From: Butyrivibrio sp.
GTDB lineage: Bacteria > Bacillota > Clostridia > Lachnospirales > Lachnospiraceae
Direction: 5' to 3'
NCBI GenBank assembly: GCA_022486625.1
Contig: JAKVKH010000042.1
Span: 1 to 32,127 of the forward strand
DNA: 32,127 nucleotides
The notes beneath the pieces were generated by a model, which was given only the letters and a program-made list of their open reading frames with translations, made no database searches and was not told the DNA's origin. Both the position numbers and the translations under genes were made by a program. Of this stretch, positions 8,107 to 17,769 are shown in pieces. Each line of letters opens with the position of its first letter. The first letter of the stretch is position 1.

Positions 8107-10833
8107 TCATTCTACAGACTTCAGCGACTCTGCCATATGAATTCCTGCAATTCTGTGACGCATGAACAGCTGCATCAGCCATGAGAACAGCATTGTCAGC
8201 ACAAAGGAACCTGCATATCCGATAATGCCTACCTGCGGTGTCAGAACAAGCGTTGCCAGGCTGATTCTGTCTACAATAAAGATCAGCAGACACTTGCCCA
8301 GAAGCAGACCGACCGCGCCGCTGAGCACCGACAGCATGGTATTTTCACGAAATACATAGGCACAGGCTTCATTCTCATAAAAGCCCAGCACCTTGACCGT
8401 TGCAATCTCCCGCATCCGTTCACTGATGTTGATATTTGTAAGGTTGTAGATTACGATAAATGCAAGCGCTCCGGCACAGAGAATCACGACAAAGATAATA
8501 TAATCAAGTCCCTCCATGGAAGAAGTGAACCGGTCTGCATTGTCCTGTGAAAGTGTCACATTTGCAACATTCGAAGCACCCAGAAGCTCCTTCCCCGCCT
8601 GATGTACCTGCACATCATCCGGAAACAGCACAAATGCCGCATTGTCTGCTGCTCCGCCTTCAAAGCACTGCTCCATTGTTTCTGTTGAAATATATGCACC
8701 GTTACCAAGGCGGTTCTCATAAATTCCGGAAACAGTCAGTTCACATTCACCATCTGTTCCGCTGATTCTGACCTGATCTCCTTTTTTCAGTTTCAGGCTT
8801 CTGGCCATGCCAAGATCCAGAAGGATTTCACCATCTGCGGGAAGTGAAAGTACCTGCCCGCCCTGTTCCAGATTAACGAAATGCGAGGTCTGCGTATCAA
8901 CATTCATGTCATCCTGTGATGAATCCGTATCTGTATCCATAGCTGTAAATGTAATCTCACTGCTGCTTCCTCCGGCCGATGCGGCAATATCCCCGGAATG
9001 CTGTGACACATAGATGATACTTCTGACCATCCCTGCCGCATCCTGTTCGAAACTGCTGCGCGTCCTGTCTGTCAGCGGATCTGTAAAGGACACTGCACCG
9101 TCATACAATGTATAAACGCCATACTGCTCATTCCCAAGACCCATAAAAATATTTCTGATGCCAAATCCTGCCACCAGAAGCGCCGTACAGCCGCTGATTC
9201 CGATCAGCATCATCAGGAACCGTCCTTTATAGCGGAACAGATTCCGCAGGGTTACCTTATGCAGAAAGGACATTTTTTTCCAGATCGGAGAGATTCTTTC
9301 AAGCAGTATCTTTTTACCGATCGGCGGAGCCTTGGGTCTGATCAGGTCGGCTGCCTCGCAGTCCAGGTCTTCATGACAGCGGATCCAGGTTACGAATACC
9401 GTACACAGCAGTGCAACTGCAAGTGAAATCAGGAACAGCTTCAGGTCAAACAGATATACCGGCTTCCCCGGAAGATCATAGGTCGTTGCATAACCTGTCC
9501 AGACAGCATTCGGCAGCAGCCATATCCCGGCAAAATAACCGCCGATTCCGCCAAGTATTCCTGCACTTCCGCTGTACAGAAAGTATTTGCTCATGACTGC
9601 CGCGTTGCTGTAGCCAAGCGATTTGAATATACCGATCTGTGCGCGGTCATCCTCGATCATGCGTGTCATGGTCGTAATACATACCAGTGCGGCAACAAGG
9701 AAAAAGAACAGCGGAAAAATCTGTGCAATCGAACTGACAATACTCGCATCGCTGTCAAAACCTGCATAAGCGGCATTCTCATTTCTGGTGAGAACCGTGA
9801 TCTGCGGTGCATCCGGAAGATCTGCATCTGCAAGCGCGTCATCAATCATCCTGTTCATCTCTTCATCCGACACCGCAAATTTACTTTCAATCTGCTTCTT
9901 AATCTCTGCTTCTGACATGGATGCTGCAGAATCTGTCATTCCGGCTGTCTGCGCTGTCTGTGCTGTCTGCAACTGTTTCAGCTGCTTCAGTTTTTCCTCA
10001 AGCACTTCTTTTTTCTTAACAGCCATTTCATCTTCAATCTTCACTTTTGCCTCAGAACGGGCATCATCCATGATTTTCTGATATCTGGTATCCGCCGCCG
10101 ACAGCGCAGCTTTCTTCAGCGCCTTTTTGGCCATGCTGACAGATTTCTTATAGGCGGTACTGTAGATCTGCCCGTCCGTCACAGCGTCCACATAGATTTC
10201 ATGATAGTAATCACTGTCAAACGCCTTCTGCGGAACCAGAATATATGCAGAAAGTCTGCCGCTTCCAATATCTGTATTGCCACGTTCCGCATTCATATAT
10301 AAAGGAGAACGACAGATCCCGGTAATGGTAAATGTCTTTTCCCTCAGAAGATCCAGCGTATCCTTTGTATTATCGCTGCTGACGGTAATCGTACTGCCGA
10401 TATCCTTCTCATCAAATGCCGCATCATCCGCAAGACATTCATCTGCCGCTCCGGGAAGCCTTCCCTGCAGCAGCTCCGGCACATTAACCTGCTCCGTAAT
10501 GGACTGGATATGCACTGCCTCCTCACCATCTGCCGCGTCAGAAACACTGGCCAGTGCATCTGTGAAGTAGCCGCCTTCTGCAACATTCACACCGCTCTGC
10601 TTTTGTATGTTCTGCAGTTCATCCTCATCAAAACCAAGTGTGGAAATCAGCCGTACGTCATACATATTCTGCTTGTTCCAGTACCTGTCCATGGAACTGA
10701 TCATCGTTTTCTGACAAATGCACAGCCCGGAATAAAAGCCCACGCCAAGCGCGACAATCAGAAGGATTGCCAGAAAACGCCCGGGTGAGCTCAGAATTTC
10801 TCTGATCACATTTTTCCGCATGCTTTTATTCAA
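8107..10833 (-). CDS. FtsX/MacB-type ABC transporter permease with coiled-coil extracellular domain
   Basis: Large permease of 908 residues with two FtsX core domains. A first membrane segment (about 15-38) is followed by a long extracytoplasmic region, three membrane segments (about 368-480), a second segment near 545-570, another extracytoplasmic region, and three C-terminal segments (about 775-895). Residues about 225-335 are K/E/A rich and predicted coiled coil, as in other large Firmicutes FtsX-like permeases. I accept a TTG start at 10833: AGAAAGG lies seven bases before it, whereas the ATG four codons later is too far. It is 32 bases downstream of its ATPase (10866-11585). Such pairs usually drive mechanotransmission-type export or envelope peptide handling rather than channel import. 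Substrate unknown. Confidence 0.9.
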   Translation of the reverse strand: MNKSMRKNVIREILSSPGRFLAILLIVALGVGFYSGLCICQKTMISSMDRYWNKQNMYDVRLISTLGFDEDELQNIQKQSGVNVAEGGYFTDALASVSDAADGEEAVHIQSITEQVNVPELLQGRLPGAADECLADDAAFDEKDIGSTITVSSDNTKDTLDLLREKTFTITGICRSPLYMNAERGNTDIGSGRLSAYILVPQKAFDSDYYHEIYVDAVTDGQIYSTAYKKSVSMAKKALKKAALSAADTRYQKIMDDARSEAKVKIEDEMAVKKKEVLEEKLKQLKQLQTAQTAQTAGMTDSAASMSEAEIKKQIESKFAVSDEEMNRMIDDALADADLPDAPQITVLTRNENAAYAGFDSDASIVSSIAQIFPLFFFLVAALVCITTMTRMIEDDRAQIGIFKSLGYSNAAVMSKYFLYSGSAGILGGIGGYFAGIWLLPNAVWTGYATTYDLPGKPVYLFDLKLFLISLAVALLCTVFVTWIRCHEDLDCEAADLIRPKAPPIGKKILLERISPIWKKMSFLHKVTLRNLFRYKGRFLMMLIGISGCTALLVAGFGIRNIFMGLGNEQYGVYTLYDGAVSFTDPLTDRTRSSFEQDAAGMVRSIIYVSQHSGDIAASAGGSSSEITFTAMDTDTDSSQDDMNVDTQTSHFVNLEQGGQVLSLPADGEILLDLGMARSLKLKKGDQVRISGTDGECELTVSGIYENRLGNGAYISTETMEQCFEGGAADNAAFVLFPDDVQVHQAGKELLGASNVANVTLSQDNADRFTSSMEGLDYIIFVVILCAGALAFIVIYNLTNINISERMREIATVKVLGFYENEACAYVFRENTMLSVLSGAVGLLLGKCLLIFIVDRISLATLVLTPQVGIIGYAGSFVLTMLFSWLMQLFMRHRIAGIHMAESLKSVE
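9944..9970 (-). repeat. Three tandem 9-bp units in the permease gene
   Basis: The plus strand reads GCTGTCTGC, GCTGTCTGT, GCTGTCTGC in tandem. On the coding strand they give three Gln-Thr-Ala units inside the coiled-coil region. Because the unit is a multiple of three, slippage would add or remove whole tripeptides without a frameshift. Confidence 0.85.
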
Positions 10834-10865
10834 ATGATTGCCTTTCTGCCATCAGGCAAAGGACG

Positions 10866-11585
10866 TTACCATTCGATATTTTCCACCGGTGTCGGATGCT
10901 CATTTACGTGCATCGACTCCACCTGCCCGCTCCGTACCCGGATCACCCGGTCTGCCATCGGACAGATGGCCAGATTATGCGTTACAATGACAACTGTCAT
11001 GTTGTTTTTTCTGCAGGTGTCCTGCAGCAGTTTCAAAATGGTTTTGCCTGTATTGTAATCGAGTGCGCCGGTCGGTTCGTCGCACAGAAGAAGCTTGGGG
11101 TTCTTGGCAAGCGCACGTGCAATTGCCACACGCTGCTGTTCACCTCCGGAGAGCTGTGAAGGGAAATTTCCTTCCCTTTCATGCAGTCCGACTTCATCAA
11201 GAACATCAGCCGGATTCAGCGGCCGGGTACAGATCTGAGACGCCAGTTCCACATTTTCAAGTGCGGTCAGGTTCTGAATCAGATTATAGAACTGAAAAAC
11301 AAAGCCGATCTCGTATCTGCGATACGTGGTCAGCTGTTTTCGGGAATATCCTGCAATATTATTGCCGTCGAGCCACACTTCTCCCGCAGAAAGTGTATCC
11401 ATTCCGCCCAAAATATTCAGAAGTGTTGTCTTGCCGGCACCTGATGCTCCGACGATGATGCAGATCTCGCCCTTTCCGATCTGAAAAGAAATATCGGAAA
11501 GCGCATTGATCTTCACCTCGCCGGATCTGTAAGTCTTGGTCACATGCGAGAATTCGATATATGCTCTGCTCTGGCTCTCTTCCAT
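10866..11585 (-). CDS. MacB/LolD-like ABC transporter ATP-binding protein
   Basis: ATPase of 239 residues that powers the adjacent FtsX-type permease. Walker A is GASGAGKTT (46-54), Q-loop Q98, signature [14 protein letters not shown] (145-158), Walker B LLLCDE (165-170) followed by PTGALD, and switch histidine in VTHN. The PTGALD D-loop and [14 protein letters not shown] signature are typical of the MacB/LolD/FtsE subgroup. GGAG lies eight bases before the ATG. Only 40 bases separate it from the upstream leuA-araC gene, with no terminator visible, so the three genes may share a transcript. Confidence 0.94.
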   Translation of the reverse strand: MEESQSRAYIEFSHVTKTYRSGEVKINALSDISFQIGKGEICIIVGASGAGKTTLLNILGGMDTLSAGEVWLDGNNIAGYSRKQLTTYRRYEIGFVFQFYNLIQNLTALENVELASQICTRPLNPADVLDEVGLHEREGNFPSQLSGGEQQRVAIARALAKNPKLLLCDEPTGALDYNTGKTILKLLQDTCRKNNMTVVIVTHNLAICPMADRVIRVRSGQVESMHVNEHPTPVENIEW

Positions 11586-11625
11586 CCGCGATGCTCCATT
11601 TCCGTCCGGAGCCCGCCGAACCTTT

Positions 11626-13620
11626 TTACCTCGTTGAGCTCCGATACTGAACCGGTGTCATGCCGTACTTTTTCTTGAACAGGCGATTGAAGTGCTCTAC
11701 ATTCTGATAGCCCGCTGCCTCTGCGACACGTTCCACCTTCATGTTGCCGTTCCGAAGGAGCGTACTGGCCTTCTTCAGACGGATCTTCTTTACATTCTCT
11801 CCGAAAGTGACACCGGATTTCTCCTTGATGTACTTGGAAAGATATGGCTTGGACAGATAAAATTTCTGAGAAAGATCATCCAGCGTTACCGTCAGATAAT
11901 TTTCCTGAATATAATTAATTATAGCATTAATCCGTTCATCTTTACTATCATGCACATTCTTTACACTGTCGATCTGATTGACCGCCACGGCAAGTGCATT
12001 GATGGAGGATTTGATAATATCCTCATCCGTTCCGACACCCCAGTAGTTCTTGCCATCCTGCGTCACACCGACATAGGTGACTGCCTTGGAAGAAGACCCT
12101 CTGCTGAGTGCATGTTCCTCATAAGTGTTGAGTTCATAGCTGATATCAAAATACTGCTTGAGCGCATTGCTGACCGCATCAAGACGACCGTTTCCGTTCG
12201 CAGCAACCACATGCTCCTTACCTGCATGAAGAATGGTAATCTCCGCAAGGATTCCGTCTCCCTGCCTGAAATGGCAATCCGTCACCTGAAATACGCCGTC
12301 ATTGTGTACATATTTGTCTTCAAAAATCTGATAAATCCGTTCCGGAGAAAGCTCTGTATGCTCTCTGTCAGATATATCCTTGATCGTATAGCTGACGTCT
12401 TCCTGCATGGCCTTTGGCACCATCATGCCGTAGTTGGTTTTTAAGATGTAGCTGACACCACCCTTACCGGACTGACTGTTGATTCTGATCACATCTCCGT
12501 CATACTCCCTGCCAAGATCCTTGGGATCAATCGGCAGATACGGAACGCTCCATATGCCATGATCCTTTTTCTGATCATGCCATGCGAATCCCTTGGAAAT
12601 CGCATCCTGATGTGAACCCGAAAATGCGGTAAATACAAGTGCTCCCGCATACGGCTGGCGCTCATAGATATGCATTCTGGTCAGACGTTCGTAGGTCTCT
12701 CCGATTTCCGAGATATGACTGAAATCAAGCTTTGGATCCACGCCATGTGAAAACATATTCAGTGCCAGCGTCACAATATCCACGTTACCGGTTCTCTCTC
12801 CGTTTCCGAAAAGCGTTCCCTCAATACGATCCGCACCTGCAAGTATACCCAGTTCTGCATCACTGACACCGCTTCCTCTGTCATTATGCGGATGGAGTGA
12901 GAGTACCACCGCATCACGGTACTTCAGGTTCTTATGAATGTATTCCACCTGTGTGGCAAATACATGCGGCATTGCAATTTCAACTGTGGTCGGAATATTG
13001 ATGACCACTTTATGTTTTCTGTCCGGTTTCCAGACATCCAGAACTGCATTGCAGACTTCCACCGCATAATCTACTTCTGTTCCCGGGAAACTCTCCGGAG
13101 AATATTCAAACAGAAAATCGCCTGTGGTCTCGGCTGCCAGTTTTTTTAACAGAACCGCGCCGTCAACCGCAATCTTCTTGATCTCATCCTTATCTTTTTT
13201 AAATACCTGTTCACGCTGTGCAACCGATGTGGAATTGTACAGATGCACAATTGCATGCGGCGCACCCTTCACCGCTTCGAAGGTACGACGGATAATATGC
13301 TCTCTTGCCTGCGTCAATACCTGCAGCGTCACATCATCCGGAACCATATGTTTTTCAATCAGCGTTCTGGCAAACTCAAACTCTGTTTCTGAAGCTGCCG
13401 GAAATCCGATTTCAATCTCCTTAAAGCCCAGTTTTACGAGCATTGTAAAGAATTCCAGCTTTTCTTCCAGACTCATGGGCTCGATCAGCGCCTGATTGCC
13501 ATCGCGAAGGTCCACACTGCACCAGATTGGCGGCTTATCAATATAATCTTTTTTTACCCAGTCATAAGTAACTTTCGGAGGCATGAAATACTGTCTCTGA
13601 TATTTCTGAAAATTCTCCAT
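11626..13620 (-). CDS. leuA: 2-isopropylmalate synthase fused to an AraC-family DNA-binding domain
   Basis: First enzyme of leucine synthesis (2-ketoisovalerate + acetyl-CoA to 2-isopropylmalate), 664 residues against about 550-560 for the long type-2 LeuA family. The TIM-barrel catalytic domain (about 30-305) has the metal/substrate motif DLRDGNQ (37-43) and HPHND (243-247), plus [12 protein letters not shown] linker (306-435) and the leucine-binding regulatory domain (about 435-550) follow. From about 560 to the end is a complete AraC/XylS domain with two helix-turn-helix units, [20 protein letters not shown] and [21 protein letters not shown], ending [11 protein letters not shown]. The frame is unbroken. 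GAGGTG precedes the ATG. No leuB, leuC or leuD is nearby. The product may be an enzyme that also binds DNA and senses leucine; this dual role is inferred only from the fusion. Confidence 0.95.
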   Translation of the reverse strand: MENFQKYQRQYFMPPKVTYDWVKKDYIDKPPIWCSVDLRDGNQALIEPMSLEEKLEFFTMLVKLGFKEIEIGFPAASETEFEFARTLIEKHMVPDDVTLQVLTQAREHIIRRTFEAVKGAPHAIVHLYNSTSVAQREQVFKKDKDEIKKIAVDGAVLLKKLAAETTGDFLFEYSPESFPGTEVDYAVEVCNAVLDVWKPDRKHKVVINIPTTVEIAMPHVFATQVEYIHKNLKYRDAVVLSLHPHNDRGSGVSDAELGILAGADRIEGTLFGNGERTGNVDIVTLALNMFSHGVDPKLDFSHISEIGETYERLTRMHIYERQPYAGALVFTAFSGSHQDAISKGFAWHDQKKDHGIWSVPYLPIDPKDLGREYDGDVIRINSQSGKGGVSYILKTNYGMMVPKAMQEDVSYTIKDISDREHTELSPERIYQIFEDKYVHNDGVFQVTDCHFRQGDGILAEITILHAGKEHVVAANGNGRLDAVSNALKQYFDISYELNTYEEHALSRGSSSKAVTYVGVTQDGKNYWGVGTDEDIIKSSINALAVAVNQIDSVKNVHDSKDERINAIINYIQENYLTVTLDDLSQKFYLSKPYLSKYIKEKSGVTFGENVKKIRLKKASTLLRNGNMKVERVAEAAGYQNVEHFNRLFKKKYGMTPVQYRSSTR

Positions 13621-13647
13621 CGCAATGCACCTCTGTCAGTTATATTT

Positions 13648-13751
13648 TATCACTTATTTCTTGATTCATCTTATCTTAACACTTAATATTTTTTATAACA
13701 GTGATAAATTTAATCATTTTGGTTGATTATTATTAATATTGCATTAAATGC
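13648..13751 (-). promoter_or_regulatory. leuA-araC upstream region with several dyads
   Basis: This A+T-rich region between the PTS terminator and leuA holds TTATCACT (13648-13655) inverted as AGTGATAA (13700-13707), AATCA-N7-TGATT (near 13712-13727), and GCATTAAATGC (13741-13751). A -10-like TAAGAT lies between the arms of the first pair on the minus strand. No T-box leader or leucine-rich leader peptide is visible. The dyads are candidate operators for the gene's own AraC domain, but A+T-rich DNA produces such matches easily. Confidence 0.3.
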
Positions 13752-13772
13752 AGTTGTAACGCACCTGCATTC

Positions 13773-13828
13773 AAAAGACCCGCTGTCGCCTTATGTATCG
13801 CTGCTACAAGGCGGAGGCGGGTCTTTTT
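13773..13828 (-). terminator. Terminator of the PTS operon (bidirectional shape)
   Basis: AAAAGACCCGC (13773-13783) pairs with GCGGGTCTTTTT (13817-13828), and inside it CGCCTT (13787-13792) pairs with AAGGCG (13808-13813). The stem is G+C rich with T tracts on both exits. It lies 30 bases after the EIICB stop and separates the PTS operon from leuA. Confidence 0.85.
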
Positions 13829-13857
13829 CTTATTCTATCTGCTGATCTGTTTCTGCT

Positions 13858-15297
13858 TTATTTATCTTCTACCAGTTTCTTGAACTCATCTGCCACAAAC
13901 TGTACCTTCGGGCCAATGACTACCTGTACACTGGTCTTTCCGGGTCTGATAACACCTGCGGCACCGGAAGACTTGATCTTCTTTTCATCTACCTTCAGAC
14001 GATCCTTCACTTCCAGACGAAGTCTTGTGATACAGTTATCCACACTTGCCACATTTTCAGGTCCTCCGACCCCTTCCAGAATAATTCTGGCCATTCCGGT
14101 ATAATCATCATTAGCCAGTTCAATGTGCATCTCTGTTTCCTGATCATCTTCACGTCCCGGTGTTTTTAAGTCAAATTTCGTAATAATGAATCTGAAGATC
14201 ACATAATACAGAACAAAGAATACAAGACCGATCGGAATCAGCATCCATACATTTTCTGCAAACGGAGCCTTGAAGGAAAGGAACCAGTCCACAAAACCTG
14301 CAGAGAAATTAAAGCCTGCACGAACCGGCAGTATTGCACAGACAAAGCAGGAAATTCCTGTCAGCAGAGCATGAACAACATAGAGCTGCGGTGCAAGGAA
14401 CATGAAGGAGAATTCCAGAGGTTCCGTAACGCCGGTAAAAAAGGAGCAGAGTGCTGCAGATAAAAGAAGACCTGCTGCAATCTTTTTTCTTTTGGTCTTC
14501 GCTGTATGATACATTGCAAGTGCTGCGCCCGGAAGTCCGAACATCATTACCGGGAAAAATCCTGTCATATACTGACCTGTTACACCCTTGACACCGCCTT
14601 CTGCAACGCCCCAGAACTTACCAAGATCATTTACGCCTGCCACGTCAAACCAGAATACACTGTTAAGTGCGTGATGAAGTCCGACCGGGATCAGCAGTCT
14701 GTTGAAGAAGCCGTAAATTCCTGCACCGACAGCGCCCATTCCCAGAATAAATTCGCCAAAACTTACTAATGCCGTATACACTACCGGCCAGATAAAGAAC
14801 AGCGGAATTGCCACCAGAAGAGAAAACAGCGTGGTCATAATCGCAACGCTTCGTCTTCCGCCGAAGAATCCGAGGAAATCCGGAACCTGCAGTTTATAAT
14901 ACTTGTTATAGCATCCTGCACCGATCAGACCGGACAGAATTCCGATAAACTGATTCTGGATCTTTGCAAATGCCGGATTGGCATCTCCGCCAACGATCAG
15001 TCCTACTACTGTGCTGCTGAGCATTGTGGTAATGGTCAGCCAGGAAATAAGTCCTGCAAGTCCTGCTGTTCCTTCCTGATCCTGTGACATGCCGATGGCA
15101 ACACCTACTGCGAACAGAACCGCCATGTTATCAATCAGAATTGAACCTGCCTTGATCAGAAGAAGTGCCAGCAGATTATTGGCTCCCCAGCCTGTCGGAT
15201 CAATCCAGTAACCGATACCCATCAGTATTCCGGCAACCGGCAGACAGGCAACCGGCAGCATCAGAGACTTACCAAGTCTTTGTAATGTTTTCATCAT
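13858..15297 (-). CDS. PTS EIICB component, glucose/N-acetylglucosamine family
   Basis: Sugar-transporting membrane component of the phosphotransferase system, 479 residues. The EIIC domain (about 1-370) has the family's multiple membrane segments and the motifs GRRSVAIM, IPVGLHHALNSVFWF and FTGVTEPLEFSFMF. The EIIB domain (about 395-479) has the phosphocysteine C422 in DNCITRLRL. There is no EIIA domain; the separate EIIA at 17276-17764 supplies it. Overall it resembles NagE/NagP N-acetylglucosamine carriers at least as much as PtsG, so specificity is left open. Two adjacent ATGs (15297 and 15294) follow GGGAGG and either may be used. Last gene of the PTS operon, 50 bases after HPr. Confidence 0.92.
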   Translation of the reverse strand: MMKTLQRLGKSLMLPVACLPVAGILMGIGYWIDPTGWGANNLLALLLIKAGSILIDNMAVLFAVGVAIGMSQDQEGTAGLAGLISWLTITTMLSSTVVGLIVGGDANPAFAKIQNQFIGILSGLIGAGCYNKYYKLQVPDFLGFFGGRRSVAIMTTLFSLLVAIPLFFIWPVVYTALVSFGEFILGMGAVGAGIYGFFNRLLIPVGLHHALNSVFWFDVAGVNDLGKFWGVAEGGVKGVTGQYMTGFFPVMMFGLPGAALAMYHTAKTKRKKIAAGLLLSAALCSFFTGVTEPLEFSFMFLAPQLYVVHALLTGISCFVCAILPVRAGFNFSAGFVDWFLSFKAPFAENVWMLIPIGLVFFVLYYVIFRFIITKFDLKTPGREDDQETEMHIELANDDYTGMARIILEGVGGPENVASVDNCITRLRLEVKDRLKVDEKKIKSSGAAGVIRPGKTSVQVVIGPKVQFVADEFKKLVEDK

Positions 15298-15347
15298 ATC
15301 CCTTATAACCTCCCAGATTATGTAATTATCAATAGATGCATTTTTTC

Positions 15348-15605
15348 TTACAGATTTTCTTTCAGAAACGTTTCAACTGCCTGTGCGGCTTCCTCTTCTT
15401 TTTCACCATCAAAGGTAATCGTAAGCTCCGTACCTTTTGCTGCTCCCAGTTTCATGACCGCCAGCATTCTTTTGGCATCCGCCTGCGCCGCTGCTGTATG
15501 TATGATAATTGCACACGGATAATTTCCCGCCAGTCTGACCAGTTGTCCCGCCGGTCTTGCATGAAGCCCGATCTCGTCCTGAATTATGTACCTGATTTCC
15601 TTCAC
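15348..15605 (-). CDS. ptsH: HPr phosphocarrier protein with Arg at position 46
   Basis: Small cytoplasmic phosphocarrier, 85 residues, that passes phosphate from EI to EIIA. The catalytic H15 is in GLHARPA with R17 present. Canonical Firmicutes HPr has K45-S46-I-M-G at the HPr-kinase site; here the region reads AKRMLAVMKLGAAKG, with R46 and K52. The protein therefore cannot be phosphorylated at position 46 by HPrK and should not act as a CcpA corepressor. I use the GTG start at 15605, after GGAGGG and AAGG, which gives the normal HPr N-terminus. Lies 26 bases after EI. A second, canonical HPr elsewhere in the genome seems likely. Confidence 0.93.
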   Translation of the reverse strand: MKEIRYIIQDEIGLHARPAGQLVRLAGNYPCAIIIHTAAAQADAKRMLAVMKLGAAKGTELTITFDGEKEEEAAQAVETFLKENL

Positions 15606-15631
15606 CTTTCCTTTTCCCTCCTTTCTGCCCT

Positions 15632-17242
15632 TCAGTCCAGGTTACAGATCACCTTCCGAAGCTTTAATACACTGGCCGGAGAAACAGACAGTTCCTCATA
15701 GCCCCAGTCCAGAAACTTCTCCGTCAGTGCTGTATCTGCCGCAAGTTCCCCGCAGATGCCGGCCCAGATACCCTCCTTTCGTGCATTCTGTGCTATCAAT
15801 GACAGCAGCTGCAGAAGTGCCGGATGATGGGGATCAAACTGCCCTGACAGTTCTGCATTCTGCCGATCAATTGCAAGTGTGTACTGCGTCAGATCATTGG
15901 TACCGACGCTGAAAAAATCCACCTCTTTTGCCAGCTGCTCCGTGATCAGCGCAGCCGCCGGAGTCTCTATCATGATTCCGAATTCAAAGCTGCCGGCAGG
16001 AAGATTCTCTGCCTGAAGTTCTTTATGAATTCGCTCGCACTCCTGTCTTAAATGTCTGACTTCACTTTCCTGTGTGATCATGGGGAACATGACCCCCACA
16101 GGTCCCGTCGCTGCTGCCCGGATAATTGCACGCATCTGCGATTCAAAAGCCTGTGCATGCTTCTGATAAAACCGGATTCCGCGATATCCGAGCGCAGGAT
16201 TTTCTTCCGGATCACCGGCAAAATAGCTGGCCTGCTTGTCTGATCCGATATCCATGGTACGGATAATCACTTTTCTGCCGCCCATGATCCCGATGACCTT
16301 ACAGTACGCCTCATACAGTTCTTCTTCCGAAGGACAGCTGCTCCTTCCGATATACAGGAATTCACTGCGCATCAGGCCGATGCCTTCCGCATCTGCCATT
16401 ACTGCTGCCTGTGCATCTTCTGCAGATCCTATATTGGCATACAGGCTGATCTTTCTTCCTGCACGTGTCCGTGAAGGTACCCCCCTGTAGGTTTCAAGTG
16501 CTTCCTGATCAGACTGCTCCTTATTTCTGAGTTCTTCCATCTGATAAAACGTCTCCGCATCGGGATCCAGATAAAAAATACCCTTCGTTCCATCTACAAC
16601 TGCTTCCTGCCCGTCTCTGATCTGCTGCATCTCAAAATCCGCCTGCACAATTGCCGGAATATTAAGCATCCTGGCCAGAATTGCAGTATGGCTCGTAGAT
16701 GAACCGCCACGGATCACTATTCCCAGAATCAGATTCCTCGGAAATGCGAGTGTTTCACTTGGTGCCAGATCCTCTGCAAAAATTACTGAAGGGTGCGTCA
16801 GCTCCGGCACCTTCTGCCCCGCGCCAAGTGCCTCTGCCAGCTGCTCGGAGACGTCCAGAATATCTGCCGCCCGGGCTCTGAAATACTCATCTTCCATGGC
16901 CCGAAACTCATCCGCCGTTTCCTGTGCACATTGCAGCACCGCTTCTGCAGCGCTTCTTCCTTCTCTGATTCTGCCTTCTGTGCCATCGATCAGATCCTGA
17001 TCCTCCAGCATCAGCTGCTGTACCTCGATGATCTGCGCCTGCGCTTCGCCTGCTTCTTCTGCAGTTTTCCTGCGAAGTATTTCCAGCCTGTCCCTTACCT
17101 GGCCACGCGCATTATGATAGCGCTTCAGTTCCTCATCCGCCCCCTGTGAAGCTGCAATGATTCCCCGCTCTGCCCTGCGACAGACAAACACTTTACCGGA
17201 AGCAATTCCGCCGCATACTGTCTGCCCTTTTCCTGTTATCAT
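15632..17242 (-). CDS. ptsI: PTS enzyme I (phosphoenolpyruvate-protein phosphotransferase)
   Basis: Starts the PTS phosphorelay by moving phosphate from phosphoenolpyruvate to HPr. It has 536 residues; the family is usually about 570, the shortfall being mainly a missing C-terminal tail after LKLRKVI. The N-terminal HPr-binding and phosphohistidine domain has H185 in STSHTAILAR. The PEP-binding barrel has GLMRSEFLY, DIGSDK, GYRGIRF, IMIETPAA, SVGTNDLTQY and GICGELAAD with the catalytic C497. GAGG precedes the ATG. It lies between EIIA and HPr, an unusual position since ptsH usually precedes ptsI. It may serve this operon specifically or be the only EI in the cell; one window cannot tell. Confidence 0.96.
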   Translation of the reverse strand: MITGKGQTVCGGIASGKVFVCRRAERGIIAASQGADEELKRYHNARGQVRDRLEILRRKTAEEAGEAQAQIIEVQQLMLEDQDLIDGTEGRIREGRSAAEAVLQCAQETADEFRAMEDEYFRARAADILDVSEQLAEALGAGQKVPELTHPSVIFAEDLAPSETLAFPRNLILGIVIRGGSSTSHTAILARMLNIPAIVQADFEMQQIRDGQEAVVDGTKGIFYLDPDAETFYQMEELRNKEQSDQEALETYRGVPSRTRAGRKISLYANIGSAEDAQAAVMADAEGIGLMRSEFLYIGRSSCPSEEELYEAYCKVIGIMGGRKVIIRTMDIGSDKQASYFAGDPEENPALGYRGIRFYQKHAQAFESQMRAIIRAAATGPVGVMFPMITQESEVRHLRQECERIHKELQAENLPAGSFEFGIMIETPAAALITEQLAKEVDFFSVGTNDLTQYTLAIDRQNAELSGQFDPHHPALLQLLSLIAQNARKEGIWAGICGELAADTALTEKFLDWGYEELSVSPASVLKLRKVICNLD

Positions 17243-17275
17243 TTCTGCCTCTTCCTTTCTGTCACCCGGCTCCGC

Positions 17276-17764
17276 TTATCTGATTCTGATGACTGTATCT
17301 CCAGTCTGTACATCCCGGTCCGTTACGGTTTCAATGCGATCAAATTTATCACTGTTGCAGATGACCATCGGTGTGATCATGTTATAGCCTTCAGAAATAA
17401 TTCCCTCTCTGTCAAATTCAATCAGCTTATCCCCGCGCTTTACGGTATCGCCGTTATTTACACAGGTTGTAAAATACTTTCCGTTCAGCTTTACCGTATC
17501 AAGCCCCACATGGATCAGTATGTCTGCCCCGATTTCCGTTGTCAGGCTGATGGCATGTCCGGTTCGAAATACCATATCCACCCTGCCATCACAGGGCGCC
17601 ACAATGCAGTTTCCGGTCGGCCGGATGGCAATTCCCTTTCCCATCATTTCTTCTCCAAACGTCGGATCCGGCACCTCATGCAGTGCCACACATACACCTT
17701 CTGCCGGTGCATTCAGCGCAAATCCTGTTGTTTTCTTTTCAAATAATCTGCTTACAAGTCCCAT
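17276..17764 (-). CDS. crr: PTS EIIA component, glucose family
   Basis: Soluble phosphocarrier of 162 residues that takes phosphate from HPr and gives it to the EIIB domain. The active-site histidine is H85 in DILIHVGLDT, with the supporting H70 in FRTGHAISL. The PVGR-like start IAIRPTGNCIVAPCDG and the end DTVIRI fit the family. It starts five bases after the antiterminator stop. As the EIICB encoded at 13858-15297 has no EIIA domain, this is its natural partner. Confidence 0.95.
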   Translation of the reverse strand: MGLVSRLFEKKTTGFALNAPAEGVCVALHEVPDPTFGEEMMGKGIAIRPTGNCIVAPCDGRVDMVFRTGHAISLTTEIGADILIHVGLDTVKLNGKYFTTCVNNGDTVKRGDKLIEFDREGIISEGYNMITPMVICNSDKFDRIETVTDRDVQTGDTVIRIR

Positions 17765-17769
17765 TGTCC

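Noticed and set aside
13621..13772. T-box riboswitch or leucine leader peptide for leuA
   Set aside because: The region is too short, lacks the T-box sequence and shows no run of leucine codons in a small ORF.
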